Positions 55,480 to 64,000 are shown, counted from the first letter of the stretch. The stretch: DNA of 64,000 nt from Exiguobacterium sibiricum 7-3 (GCF_000620865.1 NZ_KK211190.1:695971-759970); one strand, 5' to 3'. Notes: a model not told the origin generated them from the sequence alone. Translations and numbers: made by a program.

Positions 55480-57204
55480 TTATTTTTTGATATCGAATGT
55501 CGTGCTGAGGAAGTTGACGACGTCTTCCGCTGTATCCATATCGAGTACTTCTTCGACGATTGCTTCACACTCTGCTTTGTTCAAGCGCGTCATTAAGCTG
55601 CGTGCGCGAAGGACAGAAGAAGCGGACATCGAGAATTCGTCGAGTCCGAGTCCGAGAAGGATTGGAAGCGCGAGTTCTTCTCCAGCCATCTCACCACACA
55701 TGCCGACCCATTTGCCTGCTTTATGTGCTTCTGTGATGACGTTGTTTAAGAGGTTCAAGATTGCCGGGTTGAACGGTTGGTAGAGATATGAAACTTTCTC
55801 ATTCATCCGGTCAGCTGCCATCGTGTATTGAATCAAGTCGTTTGTTCCGACTGAGAAGAAGTCGACTTCTTTCGCGAATTGTTTCGCCATGACAGCTGTT
55901 GATGGAATCTCGACCATCATACCAACTTCGATGTCTTCAGAAACCGTCACGCCTTCTGCTTGAAGATTCGCTTTTTCTTCGAGGAGAAGTGCTTTTGCTG
56001 CACGGAATTCTTCAAGTGTCGCAATCATCGGGAACATGACAGCGAGTTTTCCGTACGCACTTGCCCGGAGAAGGGCGCGGAGCTGTGTCCGGAAGAGATC
56101 TGTTTGGTCCAGGCAAAGACGGATCGCACGGTACCCGAGGAACGGGTTCATCTCATGCGGGAGATCGAGGTAAGACAATTCTTTGTCGCCGCCGATATCA
56201 AGTGTCCGGATGACAACTTTTTTATCGCCCATCGATTCGAGAACCGTTTTGTATGCCGTGAACTGCTCGTCTTCTGTCGGGAACGTTTCAGCGTCCATGT
56301 AGAGGAACTCTGTCCGGTATAATCCGACTGCTTCCGCACCGTTTTCGAGAACACCTTTTACATCGTTTGGTGTTCCGATGTTCGCTGCGAGCTCGACGTG
56401 ATGACCGTCCGCTGTGACTGTTTTTTCGTTTTTAAGTTTTTTCCATTCTTCTTTTTGAGCGATATACGCTGAACGTTTTTCTTCATATTCTGCGATTTGG
56501 TCGCTTGAAGGGTTGACGATGACGTCACCTTCCGTACCGTCAAGAATCAAGAAATCACCGTGTTTGACTTCCGTCAAGACGACTTTTGTTCCGACGACAG
56601 CCGGAATTTCAAGAGAACGGGACATGATCGCCGAGTGCGAAGTCCGTCCACCGATGTTCGTAGCAAATCCTTTTGCATACTTCCGGTTAAGTTGTGCTGT
56701 ATCTGAAGGTGTTAAGTCTTCTGCAATGATGATGACTTCTTCATTGATCTGAGCTGGTGTAACGAACGTGATACCGAGCAAGTGGGCCATCGTCCGTTTC
56801 GTGACGTCACGGACATCGGCTGCACGCTCACGCATGTATTCGTTGTCCATTGACTCAAAAATCATGACCATCATCTGTGACACTTCATCAAGTGCTTGAG
56901 CGGCATTGGTTTTCTCATCGTCGATTTTCGCGTTGACCTGACTCACGATTTCCGGGTCTTCCAAGATCAAGAGGTGAGCTGAGAAGATTTCCGCTTTGTC
57001 TGCACCGAGTTCTTTTAATGTGTTTTCACGGATGATTTCAAGTTCACCCTTCGACTTAACGATAGCGGCCTGGAAACGTTCCTTTTCAGCTGCCGAGTCC
57101 TCGATTTTATTCGTCGGAATGTCAAAGACAGGTGTTTCCATTACGAATGCCTTTGCAATCGCAATCCCTGCAGAAGCGCCAATTCCTTTGATGTGCTGTG
57201 CCAT
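55480..57204 (-). CDS. ptsI: PTS enzyme I
   Basis: Takes phosphate from phosphoenolpyruvate and passes it to HPr, the common step for all PTS sugars. 574 residues. Phospho-histidine in [20 protein letters not shown] (about residues 184-203); PEP-binding C-terminal domain with [12 protein letters not shown] and [20 protein letters not shown] (about residue 500). ATG 57204 is chosen over 57210 for its distance to AAGAGGG. ptsH, normally just upstream in the same operon, is absent here; a minus-strand promoter candidate with a leader of about 180 bases precedes it. Confidence 0.95.
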   Translation of the reverse strand: MAQHIKGIGASAGIAIAKAFVMETPVFDIPTNKIEDSAAEKERFQAAIVKSKGELEIIRENTLKELGADKAEIFSAHLLILEDPEIVSQVNAKIDDEKTNAAQALDEVSQMMVMIFESMDNEYMRERAADVRDVTKRTMAHLLGITFVTPAQINEEVIIIAEDLTPSDTAQLNRKYAKGFATNIGGRTSHSAIMSRSLEIPAVVGTKVVLTEVKHGDFLILDGTEGDVIVNPSSDQIAEYEEKRSAYIAQKEEWKKLKNEKTVTADGHHVELAANIGTPNDVKGVLENGAEAVGLYRTEFLYMDAETFPTEDEQFTAYKTVLESMGDKKVVIRTLDIGGDKELSYLDLPHEMNPFLGYRAIRLCLDQTDLFRTQLRALLRASAYGKLAVMFPMIATLEEFRAAKALLLEEKANLQAEGVTVSEDIEVGMMVEIPSTAVMAKQFAKEVDFFSVGTNDLIQYTMAADRMNEKVSYLYQPFNPAILNLLNNVITEAHKAGKWVGMCGEMAGEELALPILLGLGLDEFSMSASSVLRARSLMTRLNKAECEAIVEEVLDMDTAEDVVNFLSTTFDIKK

Positions 57205-57392
57205 GTGCATTACCCTCTTTTCAGTAAGTTTTTTCGCCGCAGCGACGTCATTTCTTTGCTATCTATAGATACCCATAAACGCATCTCTCTTAACGGGTCG
57301 CTTGCGGACTCTCCCTTTGAATGAAAACGTAGACATTTCTGTCGTTGCCAAATGACCGTTTGCTAGAAGTGCCTGTCCTTTTCACCTGTTTA

Positions 57393-57421
57393 ATCCTATC
57401 ACATTGTGAAACGGGCAACAA
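57393..57421 (-). promoter_or_regulatory. Promoter candidate of ptsI
   Basis: Minus strand TTGTTG (57416-57421), 17-base spacer, TAGGAT (57393-57398). The leader between it and ptsI contains TGAAAACGTAGACA (57322-57335), a weak cre-like match with two mismatches. The rest of the 57211-57499 gap shows no other feature I can support. Confidence 0.4.
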
Positions 57422-57499
57422 TTGTTTGAAACGCTCCAAATCGACAAATTAAAGAACGTCTTTTTTGAGAGCGGTTTCATTTGTCCTGAAGGCTATTAG

Positions 57500-57528
57500 T
57501 TGGAAAATCAGATCAAACGCTTCATACT
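57500..57528 (+). promoter_or_regulatory. Promoter of the leucyl aminopeptidase operon
   Basis: TTGGAA (57500-57505), 17-base spacer, CATACT (57523-57528), 29 bases before the start codon. Confidence 0.55.
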
Positions 57529-57557
57529 AATACGTATCACTAAAGGGGGATTTGAAT

Positions 57558-58991
57558 ATGCGATGGAATCAAGTAGATCCACAAGCTCATGTCGAAGTAC
57601 TCGTTGTCGGTATTTCAGGAAACCAACCGGTCGAAGAACGGATCCGGTCACTTTATCCGGATCGTTTGGATGAATGGGTACGCCGAGGGGATATCTCAAC
57701 GAAACAAGGAGAACTCCGCTTGTTGCCAACGCTGACGGGAACTGTGGAACGTGTGTTGTTCGTCGGTCTCGGGAAAGCCGAAGGACTTACGACGGACAGC
57801 CTTCGCCGACTATTCGGAAAAGCGGCTCAGTTCTTGAAAGCACGCCAGTTATCCAAAGTGACGATTGATGCAACGACTTTCCCAGGTCAACCGGTCGAAC
57901 TGATTGCTGAGACGTTTGGCTTAGCTACATATGAAGTCAAACATTATAAAACAAATACCCACGCAACGTATGACCTGGATTTAACGATCTGGTCAGAGGC
58001 AGGAGATCAGGATGTTGTACGTGGGGAAGCACTTGCGCAAGCGACTAATCTCGCACGACGTCTCGTCACGATGCCGGGGAACTTGTTGACGGCACCTGCT
58101 TTGGCGGATGAAGCCCGCTTTATTGCCGAACGTCACGGACATGATTTAAAAATTCTTGAAAAAACAGATATGGAAGCGCTTGGAATGGGTGCATTGCTCG
58201 CCGTCAATCAAGGGTCGACGATTCCACCGAAGCTGATTGTCCTTGAATACAAAGGAGCAGGCGATGATGTCCCGATTGCAGTCGTCGGAAAAGGGGTCAC
58301 CTTCGATACAGGCGGTTACTCGATCAAACCAAAAGACGGGATCGTTGGGATGAAAGGCGATATGGGAGGAGCAGCAGCGGTTCTCGGATTGTTTGAAGCG
58401 CTCGGTCAACTTAAACCGAATGTAAACGTCTTGGGAGTCATTCCGGCGACGGATAACATGATTTCCGGTGACGCGTTCAAACCGGATGATGTCATCACGT
58501 CGATGGCAGGAAAAACGATCGAGATCCTGAACACGGATGCGGAAGGACGACTTGTCCTGGCAGACGCTGTCACCTATGCCAAAGAATATAAACCGAAGAT
58601 GATCATCGATCTTGCGACGCTGACAGGCGGCGTGTTGGTGGCACTCGGAACAGAAATCACCGGGGCATTGACGAACGATGCCGCATTGTACGAACGGTTC
58701 GAAGCCGTGACGCAAGAAACAAACGAGATGGTCTGGCAGATGCCGTACGTCGATCAGTTCATCAAGCAGGTCCGACGCTCCGATGTCGCAGATTTAAACA
58801 ACTCACCGGGACGAATGGGACATATGATTTTCGGTGGTGCCTTCGTCGGTGAATTTGTCGGTGAGACGCCATGGCTCCACCTCGATATCGCCGGAACGTC
58901 CGAACAAAAAGCCGCGACGGAGCTTGGTCCAAAAGGGGCGACCGGTGTCATGGTCCGCAGTCTGTATCATTTCGTCGAACGCGAAAAATGA
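57558..58991 (+). CDS. Leucyl aminopeptidase, M17 family
   Basis: 477 residues, cytosolic di-metal peptidase. Catalytic signature NTDAEGRLVLADAV (about residues 322-335), GKGVTFDTGGYSIKPKDG (about residues 247-264) with metal lysine and aspartate. Cuts N-terminal residues from peptides, possibly also Cys-Gly. ATG 57558 after AAAGGGGGA. The stop overlaps a small membrane gene (ATGA). Confidence 0.94.
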   Translation: MRWNQVDPQAHVEVLVVGISGNQPVEERIRSLYPDRLDEWVRRGDISTKQGELRLLPTLTGTVERVLFVGLGKAEGLTTDSLRRLFGKAAQFLKARQLSKVTIDATTFPGQPVELIAETFGLATYEVKHYKTNTHATYDLDLTIWSEAGDQDVVRGEALAQATNLARRLVTMPGNLLTAPALADEARFIAERHGHDLKILEKTDMEALGMGALLAVNQGSTIPPKLIVLEYKGAGDDVPIAVVGKGVTFDTGGYSIKPKDGIVGMKGDMGGAAAVLGLFEALGQLKPNVNVLGVIPATDNMISGDAFKPDDVITSMAGKTIEILNTDAEGRLVLADAVTYAKEYKPKMIIDLATLTGGVLVALGTEITGALTNDAALYERFEAVTQETNEMVWQMPYVDQFIKQVRRSDVADLNNSPGRMGHMIFGGAFVGEFVGETPWLHLDIAGTSEQKAATELGPKGATGVMVRSLYHFVEREK

Positions 58992-59158
58992 TACGTGTCA
59001 ACAGTGTTCTCATTTTAGTGACCATCATCGGTATCATCTGGTACCTGGATTCACGGGAACAGATTCCTTTGGCGGTAGCGACTTTTTTCGGCGTCTTTAC
59101 GACGTTATCGCTCCTCAAGAGTCTGCGGGAGAAGTCCAATGGACGTCACCGGAATTGA
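58988..59158 (+). CDS. Small membrane protein, translationally coupled to the aminopeptidase
   Basis: 56 residues starting MIRVNSVLILVTIIGIIWYL, with two hydrophobic segments (about residues 5-19 and 27-43) and a basic tail. The ATG overlaps the aminopeptidase TGA and the end overlaps the next gene by 20 bases. The frame is open back to 58871, but that part is a shadow of the aminopeptidase gene. No family recognised; context supports a real gene. Confidence 0.55.
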   Translation: MIRVNSVLILVTIIGIIWYLDSREQIPLAVATFFGVFTTLSLLKSLREKSNGRHRN

Positions 59159-59807
59159 TGCGGCGAAAGCCGGATGGGTGGCTGTATCGATTCGAGACGG
59201 TCAGTTTTCCTGGACGGTCGCTTCTTCACTCGACGAAATCGAATGTGGAACCCGGACCTATATCGATATGCCGATTGGACTGGAAGAAGACAAACGCCGG
59301 GTGGTCGATCAGTTGTTACGGGAAGAATTGAAGCCCGGCCGAACGAGCAGTGTCTTTAATGCCCCGTTGCGTGAAGCACTGGAGCAAGCCGGTTATCCGG
59401 AAGCAAACGATTATTCGAAGCAACAGGCAGGATTTGGTCTATCGAAACAGGCATGGTATTTGTTACCGAAAATCCAGCAGGTGCGGACCTGTTATCGACC
59501 GGGCATGATGGAATCTCATCCGGAAGTCTGTTTTGCCCGCCTGACCGGTCATCCGGCACGTCACAGTAAACGGACGGTCGAGGGAGTGGCGGAACGGATC
59601 GTATTGTTGCAACGGTACAACTGTCCGGCTTACTGGGAGCTGACTGTCCGCGGTGTCGCGACAGACGACTGGATTGATGCCTGTCTGCTTGCAGTTGCCG
59701 CGACGTTACCAGCAGTCTATATGCCGGCTGATCGACCAGTCGATGCGGCCGGATTTCCGTTATATGCAGCACTACCTAAAAAAATCACCTTCACCGAAAT
59801 GGTGTAG
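59139..59807 (+). CDS. DUF429 protein
   Basis: 222 residues, RNase H-like fold of DUF429. MDVTGIDAAKAGWVAVSIRD (residues 1-20) with the first acidic residue, then YIDMPIGLEEDKRRVVDQLL, ESHPEVCFARLTG (about residue 127) and DDWIDACLLAVAATL (about residue 186) fit a predicted nuclease acidic site. Function not established. Its end overlaps the convergent permease gene by 17 bases. Confidence 0.82.
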   Translation: MDVTGIDAAKAGWVAVSIRDGQFSWTVASSLDEIECGTRTYIDMPIGLEEDKRRVVDQLLREELKPGRTSSVFNAPLREALEQAGYPEANDYSKQQAGFGLSKQAWYLLPKIQQVRTCYRPGMMESHPEVCFARLTGHPARHSKRTVEGVAERIVLLQRYNCPAYWELTVRGVATDDWIDACLLAVAATLPAVYMPADRPVDAAGFPLYAALPKKITFTEMV

Positions 59808-60915
59808 GTGATCCTTTGATAAAGTCCCAAAGATAATGAAAAATGCGGGCGTTGTGTAACGCTTTGATGATGACCGCAATCAATGGACCTAAAATCAATC
59901 CAAAGACGCCGAACACCTGAATCCCGACAAATAAGGCGATCAAGGCAGTGATGGGTTGAATACCGATATTATCGCCGACGATTTTAGGTTCCATGATATT
60001 ACGTTGTAAGATGACAACCCCGTACAGGATGGCGAGACCGATAGCGAGTCCTGTATTTCCCGTAATGATGGAATAGGCGATCCAAGGCAAAAAGACGGAG
60101 CCGGTTCCAAGGTAGGGCAAGATATCAAAAAATGCCGCGATGAACGCGATGGCAAACGGATGCTCGACCCCGATGATCAACAGTCCGATCAGGACGATGA
60201 AAAAGGTAATTGTAATCAACGTCAGTTGCGCTTTGATGTAACCGAATAAAGCGGACCGGAGACTTGTGACGACCGATTCGGCACGGGCGAACCACGGCAA
60301 CATTTCGTATTGCTTCAACCGGATTTCATACTTGTGCCAGTCTTTTGAGATGAAGAACCAGGCGAGCAAGACGATGACTAAAATCAATGCGATGGAGGGT
60401 AATGTCGCTAAAATCGTCTGCAACATCCCGGCGACACTTTTCGAACCCTCACCAATCGCACTGGCAAGCGAACTGCCGAGGGACTGGATACTGTTTTGGA
60501 CGGTGTTTTGCTGTGACGGTTCAAGCGAGCGAAGGGCTTCCGACGCATCATTCCAAATCGGTGCCAGTTTTTCGTTGTAGAGCTTTTGAAAATAAAGACT
60601 CAGCTCCTGGATTTGTGCCGGTAGTTGGTTAGCGACAAAAACAAGTCCACGAATCAACTGCATGATGATTAAAACGAGTGAGCCGATTAACAAACCGCTC
60701 ATTAAAATGATGGATAGCAGAGCACCCCAACCGCGGTTGATCCGAAGTCGTTTTTGAAAAAAGTCGACGAGTGGTCGACTGAATAAAGCCAGTAAAAAAG
60801 CAAAGACGAACGGGTACATGAAAGAAGACAAGCGAACGATCAGCCAACCGGTGAAAAAGATGGCAAGGATGACGCCAATGAAACGAGCTAACTGCCACAA
60901 ACGTTCAGTCGACAT
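59791..60915 (-). CDS. AI-2E family (DUF20) membrane permease
   Basis: 374 residues, about seven to eight membrane segments. C-terminal QPITALIALFVGIQVFGVFG then LILGPLIAVIIKALHNA is the family signature, as is PYLGTGSVFLPWIAYSII (about residue 262). Family names refer to an AI-2 exporter (TqsA), but many members are Na+/H+ antiporters or of unknown function, so AI-2 export should not be assumed despite luxS in this window. ATG 60915 after AAGAGGTG. Confidence 0.85.
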   Translation of the reverse strand: MSTERLWQLARFIGVILAIFFTGWLIVRLSSFMYPFVFAFLLALFSRPLVDFFQKRLRINRGWGALLSIILMSGLLIGSLVLIIMQLIRGLVFVANQLPAQIQELSLYFQKLYNEKLAPIWNDASEALRSLEPSQQNTVQNSIQSLGSSLASAIGEGSKSVAGMLQTILATLPSIALILVIVLLAWFFISKDWHKYEIRLKQYEMLPWFARAESVVTSLRSALFGYIKAQLTLITITFFIVLIGLLIIGVEHPFAIAFIAAFFDILPYLGTGSVFLPWIAYSIITGNTGLAIGLAILYGVVILQRNIMEPKIVGDNIGIQPITALIALFVGIQVFGVFGLILGPLIAVIIKALHNARIFHYLWDFIKGSPTPFR

Positions 60916-61001
60916 AAGCAACACCTCTTACTATGTATGGAATGTCATCATCATATCATGTTTGTCAGACGAACGTATCATTCAAAAGGGGAGGAATTCA
61001 G

Positions 61002-61187
61002 ATGAAACGAAAAGAAATGGGATTACTCGTATCGCTCGCCGTTGCGAGTGGACTCGCTGTCCGGGAATGGCGGAAGAACCAACAGTTCACGAAACGATTT
61101 AAGGAACAATCGGAAGACCGGCTTGTGAAGGGAATGGCGGAGGTGCAGGACGATGCAGGAGATGATTCTTCTTCAACAAAAGGTTGA
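61002..61187 (+). CDS. Small hypothetical protein
   Basis: 61 residues with a short hydrophobic segment (GLLVSLAVASGLAV, residues 7-20), then a charged helix and an acidic Ser-rich tail. ATG 61002 after AAAAGGGGAGGA. It overlaps the following MazG gene by 35 bases. No family recognised; a membrane-tethered accessory of the MazG protein is a guess. Confidence 0.55.
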   Translation: MKRKEMGLLVSLAVASGLAVREWRKNQQFTKRFKEQSEDRLVKGMAEVQDDAGDDSSSTKG

Positions 61188-62043
61188 TGAAACGATTCAA
61201 TCGCTTGGAGGATACTTTCGCCCGTTATCGGGATTAGCCCGCCTGATTGAGGAAGTCGGTGAAGTGGGAGAGGCGCTCGAAACCGGAGATGAGTCGGCGT
61301 TTCAAGCGGAACTGGTCGATGTCCTGATGATTTCGACTTGCCTTGCAAATCAATACGTGACGGATTTGGCACATCAGCATCAACAGCTCGAGACGATGGA
61401 AGACAAGGTGCAAGGTTCTTTTTACTGCCTTGTTCATGAAGCAGGGCAGGTCGCCCGTGTCATGAACGGATATGAAGGTGACAAGCCGCCGAAAAAGACG
61501 GAAGACGTCATTCCGGTCGGGACGTCGCTCGCCCGTCTCCAGCGTGAACTGTTTCGATTGGCCCGTCCACTCGGAATCAACCTCCTGGAAGAAATCGATC
61601 GCACAAACGAGAAGAACCTGAATCGTGACCGTAAACGATTTGCTTTGACACGCGATCCAGTGACAGAAGCGACGATTGATCATTTCCGAAGCGCAACAGG
61701 AAATGCGGAACGGTTATGGGGGGCGCCTGTCCATGAAGCCGATTTGACACTCGAGGTGCATATTCAATCTGCCCTGCCGTCTTTACGCCGCTTCCTGCGT
61801 TGTGCCCGGATTGAAGGCATTGCCGGATTCGTCATCGAGGCTCCAATCGAGCGGACTGCCACTTTACGAAGTGTCAAAGATCAGGCAGATGAAATCGGAC
61901 GTATGATCAAGGAACAAACTCCATTATCGTTTAAAGAGTCGCCTTACCGGATTGACGTCTATGCCCCTCAGCTTGGTCCGGTTTCGCCGTATCATGCCGA
62001 AGACGACCACCGGATGTTTATCGTCCTACATGTTGATGAATAA
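61153..62043 (+). CDS. MazG-like protein with second degenerate MazG unit and unknown C-terminal domain
   Basis: 296 residues. The first unit has the canonical EExxE...ExxD metal motif: E33, E34, E37 in LIEEVGEVGEAL and E53, D56 in ELVDVLM. A second helical unit (about residues 88-170) has the same layout but reads HEAGQ and ELFR, so its metal site looks lost. From about residue 178 to the end is a domain I do not recognise. Stand-alone MazG proteins are about 100-120 residues. Likely a nucleotide pyrophosphohydrolase; substrate unknown. TTG/ATG choice: ATG 61153 preceded by GGAGGTGC. Confidence 0.75.
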   Translation: MQEMILLQQKVDETIQSLGGYFRPLSGLARLIEEVGEVGEALETGDESAFQAELVDVLMISTCLANQYVTDLAHQHQQLETMEDKVQGSFYCLVHEAGQVARVMNGYEGDKPPKKTEDVIPVGTSLARLQRELFRLARPLGINLLEEIDRTNEKNLNRDRKRFALTRDPVTEATIDHFRSATGNAERLWGAPVHEADLTLEVHIQSALPSLRRFLRCARIEGIAGFVIEAPIERTATLRSVKDQADEIGRMIKEQTPLSFKESPYRIDVYAPQLGPVSPYHAEDDHRMFIVLHVDE

Positions 62044-62045
62044 CT

Positions 62046-62089
62046 AAAAAAGAAGCATCCATTTCCGAGTTGGAATGGATGCTTCTTTT
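62046..62089. terminator. Bidirectional terminator between the MazG-like gene and alaT
   Basis: AAAGAAGCATCCATT pairs with AATGGATGCTTCTTT over 62048-62087, with A-run and T-run ends for both strands. Confidence 0.92.
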
Positions 62090-62097
62090 GGTGTAGA

Positions 62098-63288
62098 TCA
62101 TCTTGAGGGATTAGATAACTCGACTTGTTTCTGGTTCAAGTGTTGCATGAAACGGTTGATTCGGTGAATCGCCTGTTGGAGCTGTTCGATCGAACTGGCA
62201 TAGCTTGCACGGACGTAGCCTTCACCGCTTGCGCCGAATACAGAACCGGGGACGACAGCGACGCGTTCCGCAATCAACAGTTGCTCTGCGAATTCCTCGC
62301 TCGTCAAACCAGTCCCGCCGATGTACGGGAAGGCATAAAACGCCCCACCCGGTGAATGGGTCGGCAGTCCGGCGTCATTTAAGGCTTTGACGAAATAGTT
62401 CCGCCGTTGCCGGTAACTGCGGACCATGTCCGGAACCGTCTTGTGACGCGAGCGTAAGGCTTCGATTCCGGCGAATTGAACGAGCGTCGGGGCACACATC
62501 ATGCCGTACTGATGAACTTTCAGCATCGCCTGGCTGATAGCGGGCGGGGCACAGGTAAAACCGAGCCGCCAACCGGTCATCGCAAAGGCTTTAGAAAACC
62601 CGTTGATGACAATCGTCCGTTCCCGCATATCGGGAAGGGTCGCAAAACAAGTCGGCTCGTCTTCATAAGAAAGTTCAGCGTAGATTTCATCGCTGATGAC
62701 ATAAAGATCATGTTTCTTGGCAAGTAACGCGAGATCGGCCAATTGATCGCGTGTCATGACGGAACCGGTCGGATTGGACGGGAAACAAAAGATGATCGCT
62801 TTTGTCCGGTCTGTGATGACCGCTTCAATCGTTTCCGGCTGAATCGTAAATCCATCTTCTGCACGACAGGCTGCTGCAATCGGGATGCCGCCTGCAAGTT
62901 CGATCAACGGAGCGTACGAGACAAAGGCAGGTTCGACGACGATGACTTCGTCTCCGGGATTGATCAATGTCCGAAACGCTAAATCAAGCCCTTCCGAAGC
63001 GCCGGTCGTGACAATGATTTCGTCCGAGACCTGATAGTCAATCGAAAATTTCTCTTGCATGTACAAGCGGATTTCCTGTCGTAATTCGACCAATCCGGCA
63101 TTGGCGCTGTATGCCGTGTAACCTTGTTCGAGAGCAGCAAAACTTGCTTCCCGGACATTCCAGGGAGTGACGAAATCCGGTTCACCGACACCGAGGGAAA
63201 TGACGTCTTCCATCGAACCGGCTAAGTCGAAAAACCGCCGGATGCCGGAAGGGGCCAACCGTTCGACACGTTCAGATAAGTGTTTCAT
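62098..63288 (-). CDS. PLP-dependent aminotransferase class I/II (AlaT-like)
   Basis: 396 residues. PLP lysine in INGFSKAFAMTGWRLGF (about residue 231), NPTGSVMTRDQLADLAL (about residue 168), SDEIYAELSYEDEP. It lies directly after a Lrp/AsnC regulator by a four-base overlap, as alaR-alaT do in B. subtilis, so alanine transaminase is the first guess; related PatA and AspC-type enzymes cannot be excluded. Confidence 0.85.
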   Translation of the reverse strand: MKHLSERVERLAPSGIRRFFDLAGSMEDVISLGVGEPDFVTPWNVREASFAALEQGYTAYSANAGLVELRQEIRLYMQEKFSIDYQVSDEIIVTTGASEGLDLAFRTLINPGDEVIVVEPAFVSYAPLIELAGGIPIAAACRAEDGFTIQPETIEAVITDRTKAIIFCFPSNPTGSVMTRDQLADLALLAKKHDLYVISDEIYAELSYEDEPTCFATLPDMRERTIVINGFSKAFAMTGWRLGFTCAPPAISQAMLKVHQYGMMCAPTLVQFAGIEALRSRHKTVPDMVRSYRQRRNYFVKALNDAGLPTHSPGGAFYAFPYIGGTGLTSEEFAEQLLIAERVAVVPGSVFGASGEGYVRASYASSIEQLQQAIHRINRFMQHLNQKQVELSNPSR

Positions 63289-63782
63289 GGAGACACCTTC
63301 AATCGTTTGTCCCCGTCATCCTGGCTGAATAAAACACCGTCATGTTTATACGTTTTGAGACGGAAATGTGTTGTCGTCGAAATGACGGAATCGAGTGTCG
63401 ATAATTTTTCTGAGACGAACTGCGATACTTCCTGCAGGGATTTCCCATCAAGGACGACTTGTAAATCGTATGCGCCTGACATCAAATAGAGTGACGTCAC
63501 TTCCGGGAACCGGTGGATGCGTTCTGCGACCTCATCAAAGCCGCGTCCCCGTTTCGGTGTCACTTTGACATCGATGAAAGCTGTCACGCCATGGTGAGCA
63601 TGGATTTTTTGCCAGTCGATGACGGCTGTATAACCGAGCAGGACGCCATCTTGTTTGAATGCCTCAAGCGACGACACTACTTCTTCTTCCGTCAGGTCCA
63701 GCATCTGAGCAGCAAGGGCGTGATCGATCGGTCCATTCTGCGTCAATAATTCAAGTAATTCCAATTGTTTATCTGTATACAC
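63285..63782 (-). CDS. Lrp/AsnC-family transcription regulator (AlaR-like)
   Basis: 165 residues from GTG 63782. N-terminal winged helix-turn-helix (residues 4-50; DHALAAQMLDLTEEEVVSSL), then a RAM ligand-binding domain (about residues 65-145; VTAFIDVKVTPKRGRGFDEV, then LMSGAYDLQVVLDG). Expected to sense an amino acid and control the downstream aminotransferase. GTG 63782 has AAGTGAG ahead and fits the family N-terminus; GTG 63791 would overlap the upstream stop codon. Confidence 0.85.
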   Translation of the reverse strand: MYTDKQLELLELLTQNGPIDHALAAQMLDLTEEEVVSSLEAFKQDGVLLGYTAVIDWQKIHAHHGVTAFIDVKVTPKRGRGFDEVAERIHRFPEVTSLYLMSGAYDLQVVLDGKSLQEVSQFVSEKLSTLDSVISTTTHFRLKTYKHDGVLFSQDDGDKRLKVSP

Positions 63783-63787
63783 GATAA

Positions 63788-64000
63788 TCACTCACTTTCT
63801 GTCAAATGGCCGCTAAACGTTCGCCGTGTTTCACGGAGACGGGAGCGGCGTTCTTCTTGGACGATATGAAAATTTTTCATTTCCGTCGTCGGCAGTTCGT
63901 GTTTTTCCACAAGACGCTCAAAATAGACGCGACGTGAGGCATCCTGTTTTGCGGATTGATGATTGCCGGACGGATTAAAGGCATACAGGACAGTCGCACG
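63788..64000 (-). CDS. C-terminal part of an unidentified protein, cut by window edge
   Basis: On the minus strand, 70 codons are open to a TGA at 63788-63790, six bases before the alaR-like start. The reading includes NPSGNHQSAKQDASRRVYFE and ends GHLTESE; it is strongly charged and rich in Arg. I do not recognise it. The tight spacing implies it is the first known gene of the alaR-alaT transcript. Confidence 0.6.
   Translation of the reverse strand, partial: RATVLYAFNPSGNHQSAKQDASRRVYFERLVEKHELPTTEMKNFHIVQEERRSRLRETRRTFSGHLTESE

Noticed and set aside
57322-57335. cre site in the ptsI leader
   Set aside because: TGAAAACGTAGACA has two mismatches including a position in the conserved second half; kept only as a weak remark.
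59791-60915. Dedicated AI-2 exporter linked to luxS
   Set aside because: The AI-2E family name does not prove AI-2 transport, and the gene lies 39 kb from luxS.

Overview
The window is chromosomal DNA of a low-to-mid G+C Firmicute of the order Bacillales. Gene content and order closely follow Bacillus subtilis blocks (fadNAE-yusI-gcvH-yusE, metNPQ, sufCDSUB, yunDF-lipA-yutD, glpX, yutEF, yutI-yuzD-yutJ, yuzB, yumC-yumB-yuiB, glcT-ptsG, alaRT). The split hisI/hisE genes, the short HisG/HisZ pair and the codon usage suggest Exiguobacterium; this is an inference from style and synteny, not a database result. No rRNA, tRNA, CRISPR array, insertion sequence or prophage was seen.

Layout. 1-7.6 kb: complete histidine pathway, with hisJ divergent (cut by the window edge) and a tightly overlapped hisZGDCBHAFIE operon ending in a strong terminator. 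7.7-11.2 kb: a hemolysin III-like and a VTT-domain membrane protein, proline dehydrogenase behind a CcpA-type site, and a DUF2785 gene bracketed by two inverted copies of a structured repeat. 11.3-19.3 kb: a methyltransferase on the minus strand, the fatty-acid beta-oxidation operon fadN-fadA-fadE preceded by two FadR-type boxes, then DinB, a Spx/ArsC-like protein, gcvH and a YusE-like thioredoxin. 19.4-19.7 kb: a probable stand-alone non-coding RNA (own promoter and own terminator) that I cannot assign to a known family. 19.86-25.9 kb: sulfur metabolism: yrrT-luxS-mccA-mccB (reverse transsulfuration and AI-2 cycle) behind a CymR-like operator, then metNPQ under a SAM-I riboswitch.

25.9-35.5 kb: an MFS exporter, the SUF iron-sulfur operon sufCDSUB, a DHFR-like reductase, a DUF72 protein and a 5'-nucleotidase-like phosphoesterase. 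35.5-48.6 kb: lipA, a frameshifted yutD, a stress protein with a SigB-like promoter, glpX, yutE-yutF, Fe-S scaffold and accessory genes (yutI, yutM), two NDH-2-like flavoproteins and a ferredoxin-NADP reductase, and the riboflavin transporter ribU under an FMN riboswitch. 48.7-57.2 kb: glucose PTS block: antiterminator glcT, its RNA target (RAT/terminator), two tandem ptsG paralogues (EIICB, then EIICBA), an MDR transporter, a third copy of the structured repeat, and ptsI without ptsH. 57.5-64 kb: leucyl aminopeptidase with a coupled small membrane protein, DUF429, an AI-2E-family permease, a MazG-fusion protein, and alaT/alaR with the tail of an unknown gene.

The regulation read from sequence is varied: two metabolite riboswitches (SAM, FMN), one protein-controlled antitermination site (GlcT), and candidate FadR, CymR, CcpA and SigB sites. 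The most unusual items are the three-copy dispersed repeat, whose stems change sequence but keep pairing, and the unassigned ~317-nt RNA at 19.4-19.7 kb.
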